The notes under the pieces: model-generated
What the model was told of the DNA's origin: nothing
Database searches by the model: none
Seen by the model: the letters and a program-made list of their open reading frames with translations, nothing else
Program-made: the position numbers and the translations under genes
Shown here: positions 16,600 through 24,969 of the stretch, in pieces
Position numbering within the stretch: the stretch's first letter is position 1
Layout: each line of letters starts with the position of its first letter
Assembly (NCBI RefSeq): GCF_007990775.1
Contig: NZ_BJXB01000004.1
Coordinates: 62,001-126,000 of the forward strand
Source: Deinococcus cellulosilyticus NBRC 106333 = KACC 11606
Lineage (GTDB): Bacteria > Deinococcota > Deinococci > Deinococcales > Deinococcaceae
DNA: 64,000 nucleotides
Direction: 5' to 3'

Positions 16600-16707
16600 A
16601 TGGAAGAGAAATCCCCCAAAGGAACCCTGCTGGTGATCGCCGTGCTGCTGATCGCCATTGTGGGCATGTGGCTCCTGGTCTACACCCAGATGTTGAGGCA
16701 GGGGTAA
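16600..16707 (+). CDS. ba3-type cytochrome c oxidase subunit IIa
   Basis: A 35-residue single-helix protein: MEEKSPKGTLLVIAVLLIAI, then VGMWLLVYTQMLRQG. Length, the charged N-terminus (EEK.PKG) and position directly before subunit II match subunit IIa of Thermus ba3 oxidase, which packs against subunit I and replaces one transmembrane helix of ordinary subunit II. ATG 16600 follows GTGGAGGAAGAA. It ends 3 bases before the subunit II start. Confidence 0.9.
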   Translation: MEEKSPKGTLLVIAVLLIAIVGMWLLVYTQMLRQG

Positions 16708-16710
16708 GCC

Positions 16711-17208
16711 ATGGACCACCGCATGATCGAGAAGTACGAGAAGGGATGGCTGTACCTGGCCTCCCTCCTGATCGCCCTGCTGGTCATCATCACCATTGTC
16801 AACGTGGTCAAGAGCACCATTCCCTCGGTGACGGCCCACCACGGACACGAAGTCAGGACCATCAACCTGCAGAACATTGCCAGCACCCCCTTTGCCACTC
16901 CCGGTCTGAAACAGAACGAGATGGGGCAGTACGAGCTGTACATGATCAGCATGGCCTTCATGTTCAACCCACCTGAAGTGAAAGTGCCCGCCGGCAAACC
17001 CATCACCCTGTACGTGACGGCAACAGATGTGCTGCACGGGCTGCAAATCGAGAACACCAACGTGAACATCCAGGTGATTCCTGGAGAGGTCGCCAAAGTC
17101 ACTTACACCTTCAAGAAAGCTGGAACCTACCGCGTGGGCTGCAATGAGTACTGCGGTGCGGGCCACGCCAACATGATGTCCAAAATCATTGTGGAGGACA
17201 CCAAATGA
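16711..17208 (+). CDS. ba3-type cytochrome c oxidase subunit II
   Basis: A 165-residue protein with one N-terminal membrane helix (WLYLASLLIALLVIITIVNV) and an outer cupredoxin domain. The CuA ligands are present: DVLHG supplies a His, and GCNEYCGAGHANM supplies two Cys, the Glu carbonyl, His and Met. Having a single helix is the ba3 form; the second is supplied by subunit IIa. It receives electrons from cytochrome c. Its stop overlaps the subunit I start by 4 bases. Confidence 0.95.
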   Translation: MDHRMIEKYEKGWLYLASLLIALLVIITIVNVVKSTIPSVTAHHGHEVRTINLQNIASTPFATPGLKQNEMGQYELYMISMAFMFNPPEVKVPAGKPITLYVTATDVLHGLQIENTNVNIQVIPGEVAKVTYTFKKAGTYRVGCNEYCGAGHANMMSKIIVEDTK

Positions 17209-18893
17209 CCACCAAGACCTTCACCCCATCCCAGGACCGGGCTTACGACACCCATCCTGAGAAGAAACTCGCGCTCTACTACACTGTCACGGGCCTGATT
17301 TTCCTGCTGGTCGGCGTCTTGATGGGTCCTCTGCAGGCCCTGAACTACGCGGGCATCGACATCTACAAGTACATGCCCTTCCTGAAGTCCTACTACCAGG
17401 GCCTCACCCTGCACGGCGTGCTGAACGCACTGGTCTTCACCACCTACTTCATCTGTGGGATTTTGCTGTACATTCCTGCCCGTGATCTGAAACTGCGTCC
17501 CAATCTGGGTTTTGCGTGGTTCACCTACTGGCTGATGAATTTCGGTGTGGTGCTGGCCGCCATTGCCATTCTGGGCAACAACGCCAGTGTGCTCTACACC
17601 TTCTATCCACCCCTCAAAGGATCTCCTCTGTTCTACATTGGTGCAGCCATTCTGGTCGCTTCCAGCCTGCTGGTGGGCGGACAGGTCATCTACATGTGGA
17701 CGGGCTGGAAGAAAGCCAACCCCGGCAAGATCACACCCGTCACGGCCTACATGAGTGTGGCCACCTGGTTCATGTGGATGCTGGCCTCTCTGGGCATCGT
17801 GGTGGAAGTGGTCGTGTACCTGATCCCCTGGTCCCTGGGCTGGACCCCTGCTGTGGACCCCCTGCTGGCCCGCACCCTCTTCTGGTTCACCGGACACCCC
17901 ATCGTGTACTTCTGGCTCCTGCCTGCTTACGTGAGCTGGTATGCCTTCATCCCCAATCAGGCTGGAGGCAAGATTGTCTCTGAACCCCTTGCCCGTCTGG
18001 CTTTCGCCATGTTCCTGCTGGTGAGTGTGCCTGTGGGGCTCCACCACCAGTTCACCGACCCTGGCATCTCCAACCTGTGGAAGATCATCCACATGGTCCT
18101 GACTTTCATGGTTGCCGTGCCCAGCATGTTGACCGCCTTCAGTGTGGCCGCCAGCATGGAGTATGCTGCAAGGCTGAAGGGAGGAAAAGGGCTGACCAAA
18201 TGGATCGCCAAGCTGCCCTGGAACAATCCTTCCTTCACCGCCCAGGTGCTCGCCATGATCAGCTTCATCTTCGGGGGTGCAGGAGGCATCGTGAATGCCA
18301 GCATGTCCCTGGACTACGTGGTGCACAACACCGCCTGGATTCCCGGTCACTTCCACATCACCGTCGGTACCGCTGTGACCCTCACTTTCTTCGGAATGAC
18401 CTTCTGGCTCCTGCCCCACCTGACAGGCAAGAAACTTTTCAACCCGAAACTTGCTGTGGCCTCTGCCTGGTGGTGGTTTGTGGGCATGATGGTTTTCGCT
18501 CTGGGCATGCACTGGGAAGGCCTGCTGGGCATTCCCCGCCGCGCCCACATCTCTGCCCTGCCTGTCGAATTGCTGGACCAGTACGCCAAAAACGCCCAGA
18601 TTCCCATGGCCCTCACTGGCATCTCTGGAATGATCCTCTTGATCGCCTCCATCATGTACTACGTTGTGGTGGCCGGAACCCTCTGGGGCAACCAGCGTGA
18701 TGTCAAGAACGCCCCTGAAATTCCCTTCAGTGAGTCCCTGGCTCCCGTGGATCACCGCAAGAGCGTTCGCGTCATGGACAACCTGTGGGTGCTGTTCCTC
18801 ATCGCTTTCGTGATCGTGCTGGGCGTGTACCTGCCCGTGATCGTGCCGATGCTGCAAAGCCCCAACCTGGTGCCCGGAATGCGCCTCTGGTGA
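17205..18893 (+). CDS. ba3-type cytochrome c oxidase subunit I
   Basis: A 562-residue membrane protein with about 13 helices. Ligands seen: GLTLHGVLNALVFTTYF (low-spin haem His), WFTGHPIVYFWLLPAYVSWY (CuB His with the cross-linked Tyr), VGLHHQFTDPGI (CuB His pair), and DYVVHNTAWIPGHFHITVG (haem a3 and low-spin haem His). It reduces O2 to water and pumps protons by the single K-type path of B-type oxidases, which suit low oxygen. It starts on an ATGA overlap with subunit II and is followed by a terminator. Confidence 0.96.
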   Translation: MTTKTFTPSQDRAYDTHPEKKLALYYTVTGLIFLLVGVLMGPLQALNYAGIDIYKYMPFLKSYYQGLTLHGVLNALVFTTYFICGILLYIPARDLKLRPNLGFAWFTYWLMNFGVVLAAIAILGNNASVLYTFYPPLKGSPLFYIGAAILVASSLLVGGQVIYMWTGWKKANPGKITPVTAYMSVATWFMWMLASLGIVVEVVVYLIPWSLGWTPAVDPLLARTLFWFTGHPIVYFWLLPAYVSWYAFIPNQAGGKIVSEPLARLAFAMFLLVSVPVGLHHQFTDPGISNLWKIIHMVLTFMVAVPSMLTAFSVAASMEYAARLKGGKGLTKWIAKLPWNNPSFTAQVLAMISFIFGGAGGIVNASMSLDYVVHNTAWIPGHFHITVGTAVTLTFFGMTFWLLPHLTGKKLFNPKLAVASAWWWFVGMMVFALGMHWEGLLGIPRRAHISALPVELLDQYAKNAQIPMALTGISGMILLIASIMYYVVVAGTLWGNQRDVKNAPEIPFSESLAPVDHRKSVRVMDNLWVLFLIAFVIVLGVYLPVIVPMLQSPNLVPGMRLW

Positions 18894-18910
18894 ACCCCAT
18901 CAACAGAGAA

Positions 18911-18936
18911 AAGAGGACCCGAAGGTCCTCTTTTTG
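18911..18936 (+). terminator. Rho-independent terminator of the ba3 oxidase operon
   Basis: AAGAGGACC (18911-18919) pairs with GGTCCTCTT (18924-18932) around loop CGAA, followed by a run of T. Confidence 0.9.
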
Positions 18937-18964
18937 ATGCTTTTCCATCTGGATTTTCCATCAA

Positions 18965-18993
18965 AGAAGGCCAGGTTTTAAACCTGGCCTTCT
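18965..18993 (-). terminator. Terminator of the SARP gene
   Basis: AGAAGGCCAGGTTT (18965-18978) and AAACCTGGCCTTCT (18980-18993) form a long inverted repeat. Read leftwards it is followed by a short T-rich tail and lies 16 bases after the SARP stop. Confidence 0.8.
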
Positions 18994-19008
18994 GGCTTGC
19001 AGGTGAAT

Positions 19009-19872
19009 TCAGTTCACATCTGTGCGACTTTCAGACAAATCCAGAAAGAACTCCGGGCACTGCCCACTGGGTGTGAACGGGCAGTTGCTCGTCATGCTGG
19101 CTTCCTGTGCGTCCCCTTCGTGTTTGCGTTTGCAGATGGCCTCGCCGTCCTTGATGCGCTGGGCCAGAGAGACCGTGTCTTTCATGGGGGTGTCCTGAAG
19201 TTCATTTTTCAAAAAGTGGATGAAGCGGCGGTAATGCTCGATGGCGGCATAGCGGTCTTCCACCACCGAGAGGCAGGTCATCAGCTTCTGGTGGTAATTT
19301 TCGCCGATGAACGGATCGGCTTTGAGGGCACGGAACAGTGCGTGCACAGTGTCCTCGCACTGTCCTTCGGTGCAGTACAGCATGGAGAGTTCCAGCAGGG
19401 CACGCACGTAAGCGGTGCGGTGTTCTTCTCTGGCCTGCTGAACCCACTCCTGGTCCATCCCTTCCAGGTAATTTCCGGTGTAGTACGAGAGGGCTTTTTG
19501 CAGCTCCTTCAGTCTGGGCTGTCCAGTGAGGTGCTCGGCCTGACTGAGGTGGGTGTAGAAGTGGAAGAGGTCACTAGATTGCAGCACTTCACGGGAAATC
19601 TGGTAGCGGCCATACTGTTCATGCACCCCATCAGAAACCCCGAGGGCGGTACGGATGCGGTGCAGGGTCACCCGGAAACGGTTGTTGACGGCGGGAGACT
19701 CCTCTTCGTCCCACAGGTCATGCAGGATTTCACTCTTGCTGCGCCCCTCCACGAAAGACAGCAGGTAGAACAGCAAAGCTCGAGCAGGTTCAGAGTGGAA
19801 CTGGGCTTCCTGGTCTCCCAGTTGCACATGCACCTGGCCAAGGGTCCTGATTTTGAGGGTGTTTGGGTTCAT
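19009..19872 (-). CDS. SARP-type (OmpR-like wHTH + BTAD) transcriptional activator
   Basis: A 287-residue protein. Residues 5-90 form an OmpR-like winged helix (LKIRTLGQVHVQLGDQEAQF, then ILHDLWDEEESPAVNNRFRV, then TLHRIRTALG). Residues about 95-250 form a BTAD domain (SSDLFHFYTHLSQAEHLTG, then YYTGNYLEGMDQEWVQQARE, then a TPR-like helical stretch). The last 40 residues are polar with two Cys. This is the domain order of antibiotic-regulator-type SARPs, without ATPase. ATG 19872 follows AGGAGCGCAC. Its own upstream region and that of the divergent stress gene carry 11-base GTAAT repeats, so it probably activates both. Confidence 0.88.
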   Translation of the reverse strand: MNPNTLKIRTLGQVHVQLGDQEAQFHSEPARALLFYLLSFVEGRSKSEILHDLWDEEESPAVNNRFRVTLHRIRTALGVSDGVHEQYGRYQISREVLQSSDLFHFYTHLSQAEHLTGQPRLKELQKALSYYTGNYLEGMDQEWVQQAREEHRTAYVRALLELSMLYCTEGQCEDTVHALFRALKADPFIGENYHQKLMTCLSVVEDRYAAIEHYRRFIHFLKNELQDTPMKDTVSLAQRIKDGEAICKRKHEGDAQEASMTSNCPFTPSGQCPEFFLDLSESRTDVN

Positions 19873-19916
19873 GTGCGCTCCTGAACGGCAGAAAGGGATG
19901 CTGCCCGTATGAATGC

Positions 19917-19948
19917 ATGGTCAGTGGAAGCCATTACCAGCCCATTAC
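19917..19948 (-). promoter_or_regulatory. SARP-type direct-repeat promoter, site 4 (autoregulatory)
   Basis: On the minus strand CAGTAATGGGCTGGTAATGG holds GTAAT starting at 19948 and again at 19937, an 11-base period. GACCAT at 19922-19917 is in the -10 position seen at site 1. It would drive the SARP gene itself. Confidence 0.6.
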
Positions 19949-19949
19949 T

Positions 19950-20001
19950 GAAGTCACCCTGAAGTCCTCCGTAATGACATGGTAACACCGGTGCGTAGAT
20001 T
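19950..20001 (+). promoter_or_regulatory. SARP-type direct-repeat promoter, site 3
   Basis: GTAATG at 19971 and GTAACA at 19982 repeat with an 11-base period, and TAGATT at 19996-20001 serves as -10. Directly upstream, GAAGTC at 19950 and 19961 is another 11-base repeat in phase, so four half-sites may line one face of the helix. It would drive the universal stress protein gene at 20116. Confidence 0.62.
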
Positions 20002-20115
20002 GGAGGTACAGATTCAGCATCTGGAAGGTCTGTGTGATCCTCCGGTGCTGAAGTGTAGATCTGCTGGATGAAAACCCGCCCCGCAGCAGGTCCTGCCGCC
20101 ACGGAGGCTCGAAGT

Positions 20116-20532
20116 ATGCTGAAGACTGTCCTTGTGCCTGTTGATGATGACCCATGCAGTGAACACTGCGTGCAATACGCTTTTGACCTGGCCCGGCTGC
20201 TGGGCAGTCAGGTGGTGATCTTGCATGTTGCCACCTGTGCAGACGGACTGGATCGCGGAAAAACCATCCTTGAACGGCTTGGTCATGGTGGGCGCTTCCC
20301 GGCCAGAATGCTGCTGATCCAGCACCCATCGGTCCCAGAGGCCGTCTTGAAGGTCATTGAAAAACACAAGGCTGACCTGCTCTTGCTGGGACGCTGTGCA
20401 GGAGATGCTTTCACGGTGCGGGAAGGCATCCGGGAAAAGCTCCTGGAGCAAAGCCCCATTCCCGTACAGGTCGTTCCCATCCAGATGAAAACCAGACCCA
20501 GTTATCTGGACCGCTTCCAGACTGGGGTGTAA
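20116..20532 (+). CDS. Universal stress protein (UspA family)
   Basis: A 138-residue protein of the Usp fold: KTVLVPVDDDPCSEHCVQYA at the start, VVILHVAT as strand 2, and ADLLLLGRCAGDAFTVREGI with the later IPVQVVP. The usual ATP-binding G-2x-G-9x-G(S/T) motif is only loosely kept (GRCAGDAF...), so nucleotide binding is uncertain. ATG 20116 follows ACGGAGGCTCGAAGT. It is divergent from the SARP gene and shares its control region; a terminator follows at 20634. Confidence 0.88.
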   Translation: MLKTVLVPVDDDPCSEHCVQYAFDLARLLGSQVVILHVATCADGLDRGKTILERLGHGGRFPARMLLIQHPSVPEAVLKVIEKHKADLLLLGRCAGDAFTVREGIREKLLEQSPIPVQVVPIQMKTRPSYLDRFQTGV

Positions 20533-21188
20533 ACGGCCATCAGAACGGGCTGTCCCACGACTTCTCACAGTTCTGTCATATCATCCTGCACATGGATGGA
20601 TGTCCCTGACAGTTGTCCTGCCTCCACACCCACAAAGAGAGAACCCGGCCTGGCCGGGTTCTCTCTTTGATACAGAGTTTGACTTCAATGCAGGAGTGTG
20701 GATTGGGTGTGTTTTCAGTTCATACGGCACTGCTGGTGGATCTGTGCTCTGCCTCTGTTCTTCGTGTCCCTGAAGACCAGCTTGCAAATGCCATTGGGTG
20801 TCCATCCATACCTACAGATTCAGTGAAAATGCAGAGAGGACCTTCAGACAGAGACCAGCGACAAAGCCCACCAGAAGCAGTATGCCATGAGGGTTTTAAT
20901 TTGATTTAATGGTGGTCCTGCATGGTGTTTTTACCATCAGGAGTGAATGCATGGTCTTGAAATCGAACCCTTTTGACAGGTTTGAAGCAGCCAGTGTTCA
21001 ATCAACACGACAGGCTTTTTCCAGGGTTCCATTTCATCTGGTGCTTTTGTGATTCTAAACCACCCCATCACAGGATGGGAAGCCCAGGGAAGTCACCTAT
21101 CCGGTTTTCTTCGCAGCTCCGGCTACCCACAGGTAGACTGGAGGGCAGGCAGCTTGCCAGAATCCTATGTTTTTCGATCAGGAGACCC
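20533..21188. other. Long non-coding stretch before the binding-protein gene
   Basis: Apart from the terminator at 20634-20668 I see no gene in these 656 bases. A TTGACA-like string at 20970-20976 has no matching -10 box 17 bases on. The last 120 bases before the ATG contain short inverted repeats (for example GGCAGCTTGCC) that could structure a leader, but match no riboswitch class I know. Confidence 0.4.
20634..20668. terminator. Strong bidirectional terminator
   Basis: AAAGAGAGAACCCGGCC (20634-20650) and GGCCGGGTTCTCTCTTT (20652-20668) are exact inverted repeats around one base. It ends the universal stress protein transcript. Confidence 0.9.
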
Positions 21189-22910
21189 ATGAAAAAACAA
21201 ATCCTCACCACCCTTGCCCTTTTCAGCAGTGCCACTGCAGCCTCCCTTCCGGGGGTCCTCTCTGGCGCACAGATCGGGGACTGGACCACCTTTGATCCGG
21301 CCTATTGTTACGAAAACCAGTGCGGTGAAGTGCTGCAGAACACCCTGGACACCCTGATTTTCTATCAGGGGGAAAGCAGCAGCCGTTTTGTTCCAGCCCT
21401 CGCCCAGAGTGTCCCCAGCAAACAAAACGGTGGGATCAGCACGGATGGGAAAACCTACACCTTCAAAATCAAAAAGAACCTGAAATTTGCGGATGGCACC
21501 CCGGTCAGGGCCAGCGACGTGGCTTACAGCTTCAAACGCCTGCTGGTGCAGAATGGTGGAGCAGCGTACCTGCTCAGCGAAGCCCTTTTTGGGGACAGTG
21601 ACGGCCTGTCTCCCGACAACAAAAACCTGTCTTTCCAGGATGTGGAACGGGCCATCGAGGCCCCGGACGATTTCACTGTGGTGTTCCGCCTCAAGCGGCC
21701 TTTTGCTCCCTTTCTGGCCATTCTGGCGTCTCCGTATGTGGGCTCGGTGTACGCAAAGGCAGCGGCCATCAAAGCAGGTGCCTGGGATGGGCAGGCCTCA
21801 AGCTGGCAGAAATTCAATGCCCTCGCAGACAAAGACAGCCCCTTCCAGAAGAACGTTCCTGTGGGCAGCGGTCCGTTTGTGATGGAACGCTTCGATGTGG
21901 GTTCCCTGGTGGTGCTCAAGCGCAATGCGGTCCACTGGCGCAAACCCAGCCAGATTGAACGGGTGATCCTGCAGGTGGTCCGTGACCCCACCACCCGCAT
22001 GCAGATGTTCATGAAGGGGGATGTGGATTTTGCTTCCTTTGACCCCTCGCAGTTTGACCGGATTCTGGCCAGCAACCCGGACTTCAAGGCCACCAAACCT
22101 GTGCCTGCGCTGGGCATCGATGGCATTTTCATGAACCACAGGATCAATGGGCAGGGCACAGGTTACCTGGGCAGTGGGCAACTCGATGGCAAGGGCATCC
22201 CTGCTGATTTCTTCAGTGATGTGCATGTGCGAAAGGCCCTGGCCTACAGCCTGGATTACAAAACCATCATCAATTCCATCATGCAGAACCACGCCATCCA
22301 GATGAACTCGGTGCTGATCAAGGGGCTGTATTCCGCAGCAGGCAAACGGCTGTACACCTTTGACCGGGACAGAGCCACCCGGGAATTCAAGGCGGCTTTC
22401 GGCGGGAAGGTCTGGCAAAATGGCTTCACCCTGCCCATCTTCTACAACTCAGGGAACGATGTGCGCAAAAACATTCTGGGTGTGCTGAAGAGCAATGTGG
22501 AAAGCCTCAACCCGAAATTCAAACTGGAGATCCGTGAACTTCCCTCCAGCCAGATCCGCGCACAGCGTGCCCAGAACCAGATGACCCTGTGGCTGGGCAA
22601 CTGGAGTGCAGACTACGCCGATCCCTACAACTTCATTCAGCCCCTCTTGCACTCACAGGGTACGCTCGGGTCGGTGCAGAACATCAAAAACAGCACCCTG
22701 GACCGCCTGATCGAGCAGGCAGGTGAGGAGACGAACACTGCAGCCAGAAACAAATTGCTTTCCAGCATCGAGAAAATCGCTTTCGATGAGGTGCTGGGCA
22801 TTCCGGTCTTCCAGGGCATCAACATCGACATTGAAACCGGGAGGGTCTCGGGCATCGTGCGAAACCCGGTGTACGCGGGGTACTGGTATTACCCGATGGT
22901 CAAGAAGTAA
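21189..22910 (+). CDS. ABC transporter substrate-binding protein, family 5 (peptide/opine type)
   Basis: A 573-residue exported protein. Signal peptide MKKQILTTLALFSSATAA. Family 5 features: FDPAYCYENQCGEVLQNTLD, then ADGTPVRASDVAYSFKRLL, PVGSGPFVMERFDVGS, DVHVRKALAYSLDYKTIINS, and WSADYADPYNFIQPLLHSQG. It captures oligopeptides or similar solutes outside the membrane. No permease or ATPase genes follow, so it must use a transporter encoded elsewhere. ATG 21189 follows GATCAGGAGACCC. Confidence 0.93.
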   Translation: MKKQILTTLALFSSATAASLPGVLSGAQIGDWTTFDPAYCYENQCGEVLQNTLDTLIFYQGESSSRFVPALAQSVPSKQNGGISTDGKTYTFKIKKNLKFADGTPVRASDVAYSFKRLLVQNGGAAYLLSEALFGDSDGLSPDNKNLSFQDVERAIEAPDDFTVVFRLKRPFAPFLAILASPYVGSVYAKAAAIKAGAWDGQASSWQKFNALADKDSPFQKNVPVGSGPFVMERFDVGSLVVLKRNAVHWRKPSQIERVILQVVRDPTTRMQMFMKGDVDFASFDPSQFDRILASNPDFKATKPVPALGIDGIFMNHRINGQGTGYLGSGQLDGKGIPADFFSDVHVRKALAYSLDYKTIINSIMQNHAIQMNSVLIKGLYSAAGKRLYTFDRDRATREFKAAFGGKVWQNGFTLPIFYNSGNDVRKNILGVLKSNVESLNPKFKLEIRELPSSQIRAQRAQNQMTLWLGNWSADYADPYNFIQPLLHSQGTLGSVQNIKNSTLDRLIEQAGEETNTAARNKLLSSIEKIAFDEVLGIPVFQGINIDIETGRVSGIVRNPVYAGYWYYPMVKK

Positions 22911-22916
22911 CCAGAC

Positions 22917-22950
22917 AAAAAGACCTGCCTTCCAGCAGGTCTTTTCTTTT
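22917..22950 (+). terminator. Terminator between convergent genes
   Basis: AAAAGACCTGC (22918-22928) pairs with GCAGGTCTTTT (22935-22945) around loop CTTCCA, followed by CTTTT. It serves the binding-protein gene and possibly the convergent ABC exporter. Confidence 0.9.
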
Positions 22951-22956
22951 CAGCTG

Positions 22957-24693
22957 TTAATGGTCCAGCACGTTCTCAAGCTGCCCAAACTGTGCCCGGT
23001 GAAGCCTGCTGTACACTCCACCTGCATGGATCAGGTCCCGGTGGTGCCCCTGCTCGGTGATGCCCGACTCGGTGACCACCACAATGCGGTCTGCGTTGCG
23101 GATGGTGGCGAGACGGTGGGCGATCACCAGGGTGGTGCGGCCCTTGGCGAGTTCAGCAATCGAATGCTGGATGGCGGCTTCGGTTTCGGTGTCCAGGGCC
23201 GAGGTGGCCTCGTCCAGAATCAGGATCGGGGGGTTTTTCAGGAACATGCGGGCAATGGCAAGACGCTGTTTCTGGCCCCCTGAGAGCTTCACCCCGCGCT
23301 CTCCGATGAGGGTGTCCAGACCGTCAGGTTGTGCCTGAATGAATTCCGCAAGCTGTGCACGGCGGGCAGCCTCCCAGATCTGCTCTTCTGTGGCGTCAAG
23401 TTTGCCATAAAGGATGTTCTCCCGGATGGTTCCGGCAAACAGGAACACGTCCTGCTGCACAATCCCGATGTGACGCCTCAGGGACTCCAGGGTGAAATCA
23501 CGGATGTCGGTGCCATCGATGGTGATGCGTCCTCCCTGCACTTCATAGAACCTGGGGAGCAGGCTGCACAGGGTGGTCTTCCCTGCACCAGACGGTCCCA
23601 CGAAAGCAACGGTCTCACCGGCATGAATGGTCAGGTGAATCCCGGAGAGCACTTCACGTTGCCCTTCGTAGCCGAAATGCACATCCTCAAAGACAATGCT
23701 GTTTTTCAGGCCCTGCAGGGGTGTGGCATCTTTCCGGTCCTCGATGTCCGGGCAGGTGTCCATCAGTTCCAGGTAGCGTTTGTACCCTGCGATCCCCTGC
23801 GGGTACAGTTCAATGATGGCGTTGATCTTCTCGATGGGACGGAAGAACACGTTGGTCAGCAGCAAGAAGGCCACAAACTCACCGTAGGTCAGCTGGCCCT
23901 TGATGACGAAGTACGTGCCGCACACCATCACGAACAGGCTGATGAAGCGCATCATCATGTAGCTGATCGAGTTGTTTTTGGCGATCAGCTGGTAGGACCG
24001 CAGTTTTGCCGTGCGGAACTTCTGGTTGTTCACGGCGAACTTCTGCCGCTCGTGCTGCTCGTTGGCAAAAGCCTGCACCACCCGGATGCCGCTCACGTTG
24101 TCCTCGACCCGTGCACTGAAATCTGCAATGTCGGACATCAGTTGCTGGATGGCCTGGGTCATCTTGCCGTTGAAGTACAGGACCAGCCAGATGATCAGTG
24201 GGACCACCACAAAAGTCAGCAGGGCCAGTTGCCAGTTGATGCTCAGCATCAGCGCAAAAGCGCCCAGCAGGGTCATCACTGCAATGAACAGGTCTTCTGG
24301 ACCGTGGTGGGCCATTTCCCCAATCTGCATCAGGTCGTTGGTGAGGCGGGAAATCAGGTGCCCGGTCTTGGTGTTGTCAAAATACCGGAAAGACAGTTTC
24401 TGGATGTGGTCAAAGAGTTTTGTTCGGAGGTCGGTTTCGATGTTGATGCCGAGCATGTGCCCCCAGTACGTCACCACATACCCCATGAAGGTGTTGAGGG
24501 CATACAGGGCCAGCAGTCCTGCAGCAGCCACCAGAATCCACCGCCAGTTCTCGGTGGGGAGGAGGGTGTCTACAAGATGGTTGATGACCATCGGGAAACT
24601 GAGTTCCAGCAGGCCAAAAAGCACGGCACAGCTGAAATCCAGCAGGAAAAGTTTGCGGTAGGGACGGTAATGGGTGAAAAAACGCTGGATCAC
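22957..24693 (-). CDS. ABC exporter (membrane and ATPase domains fused, MsbA/LmrA type)
   Basis: A 578-residue half-transporter. Residues 1-320 hold six membrane helices; coupling regions include DLRTKLFDHIQKLSFRYFDN and TGHLISRLTNDL. Residues about 335-578 are the ATPase: Walker A GPSGAGKT, Q-loop VQQDVFLFAGTIREN, signature LSGGQ, Walker B ILILDEATSALD, and switch His in IAHRLATI. It would work as a homodimer exporting lipids or drugs. The start is GTG at 24693, set by GGAGGAGCCA just before it. No partner half-transporter gene is adjacent. Confidence 0.93.
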   Translation of the reverse strand: MIQRFFTHYRPYRKLFLLDFSCAVLFGLLELSFPMVINHLVDTLLPTENWRWILVAAAGLLALYALNTFMGYVVTYWGHMLGINIETDLRTKLFDHIQKLSFRYFDNTKTGHLISRLTNDLMQIGEMAHHGPEDLFIAVMTLLGAFALMLSINWQLALLTFVVVPLIIWLVLYFNGKMTQAIQQLMSDIADFSARVEDNVSGIRVVQAFANEQHERQKFAVNNQKFRTAKLRSYQLIAKNNSISYMMMRFISLFVMVCGTYFVIKGQLTYGEFVAFLLLTNVFFRPIEKINAIIELYPQGIAGYKRYLELMDTCPDIEDRKDATPLQGLKNSIVFEDVHFGYEGQREVLSGIHLTIHAGETVAFVGPSGAGKTTLCSLLPRFYEVQGGRITIDGTDIRDFTLESLRRHIGIVQQDVFLFAGTIRENILYGKLDATEEQIWEAARRAQLAEFIQAQPDGLDTLIGERGVKLSGGQKQRLAIARMFLKNPPILILDEATSALDTETEAAIQHSIAELAKGRTTLVIAHRLATIRNADRIVVVTESGITEQGHHRDLIHAGGVYSRLHRAQFGQLENVLDH

Positions 24694-24969
24694 TGGCTCC
24701 TCCGGGAGCCATGACTTTCAGGATGGTTCAAACGCATGTTGTGGCCTCTCAAATGGGGCAAAAGGAAACGGTTTGGGAGAGGCTTCCTTTTGACGGCTCA
24801 GGGTCGGAAAGTCAAATCGGTCAAAGGCAGGCTGAGGAGGGTTAGCACACTTTTCATGGGATTCATTGTGAAGGGGTGAACCCCAAAAAGAATCCGCCAA
24901 ACAAACTACCTGAGACCTCTGGCCTGTGAACCCGGACCCTGAGCCAGATTGAGGAGCAGACACCTGAGG

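Noticed and set aside
17127..18857. A 576-codon frame opposite the oxidase subunit II/I genes
   Set aside because: Translation is a His/Gly/Asp-rich string typical of antisense to membrane-protein codons; the oxidase genes on the other strand are certain.
20613..20909. Frame of 98 codons after the universal stress protein
   Set aside because: It runs through the strong terminator at 20634-20668 and has no ribosome site.
23329..24714. A 461-codon frame opposite the ABC exporter
   Set aside because: Antisense shadow of a gene with intact Walker motifs; no ribosome site and no family resemblance.
24718..24963. Leftward frame of 81 codons between the ABC exporter and the hypothetical membrane gene
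   Set aside because: GTG start without a Shine-Dalgarno, and a low-complexity Pro/Ser/Phe-rich product; treated as non-coding.
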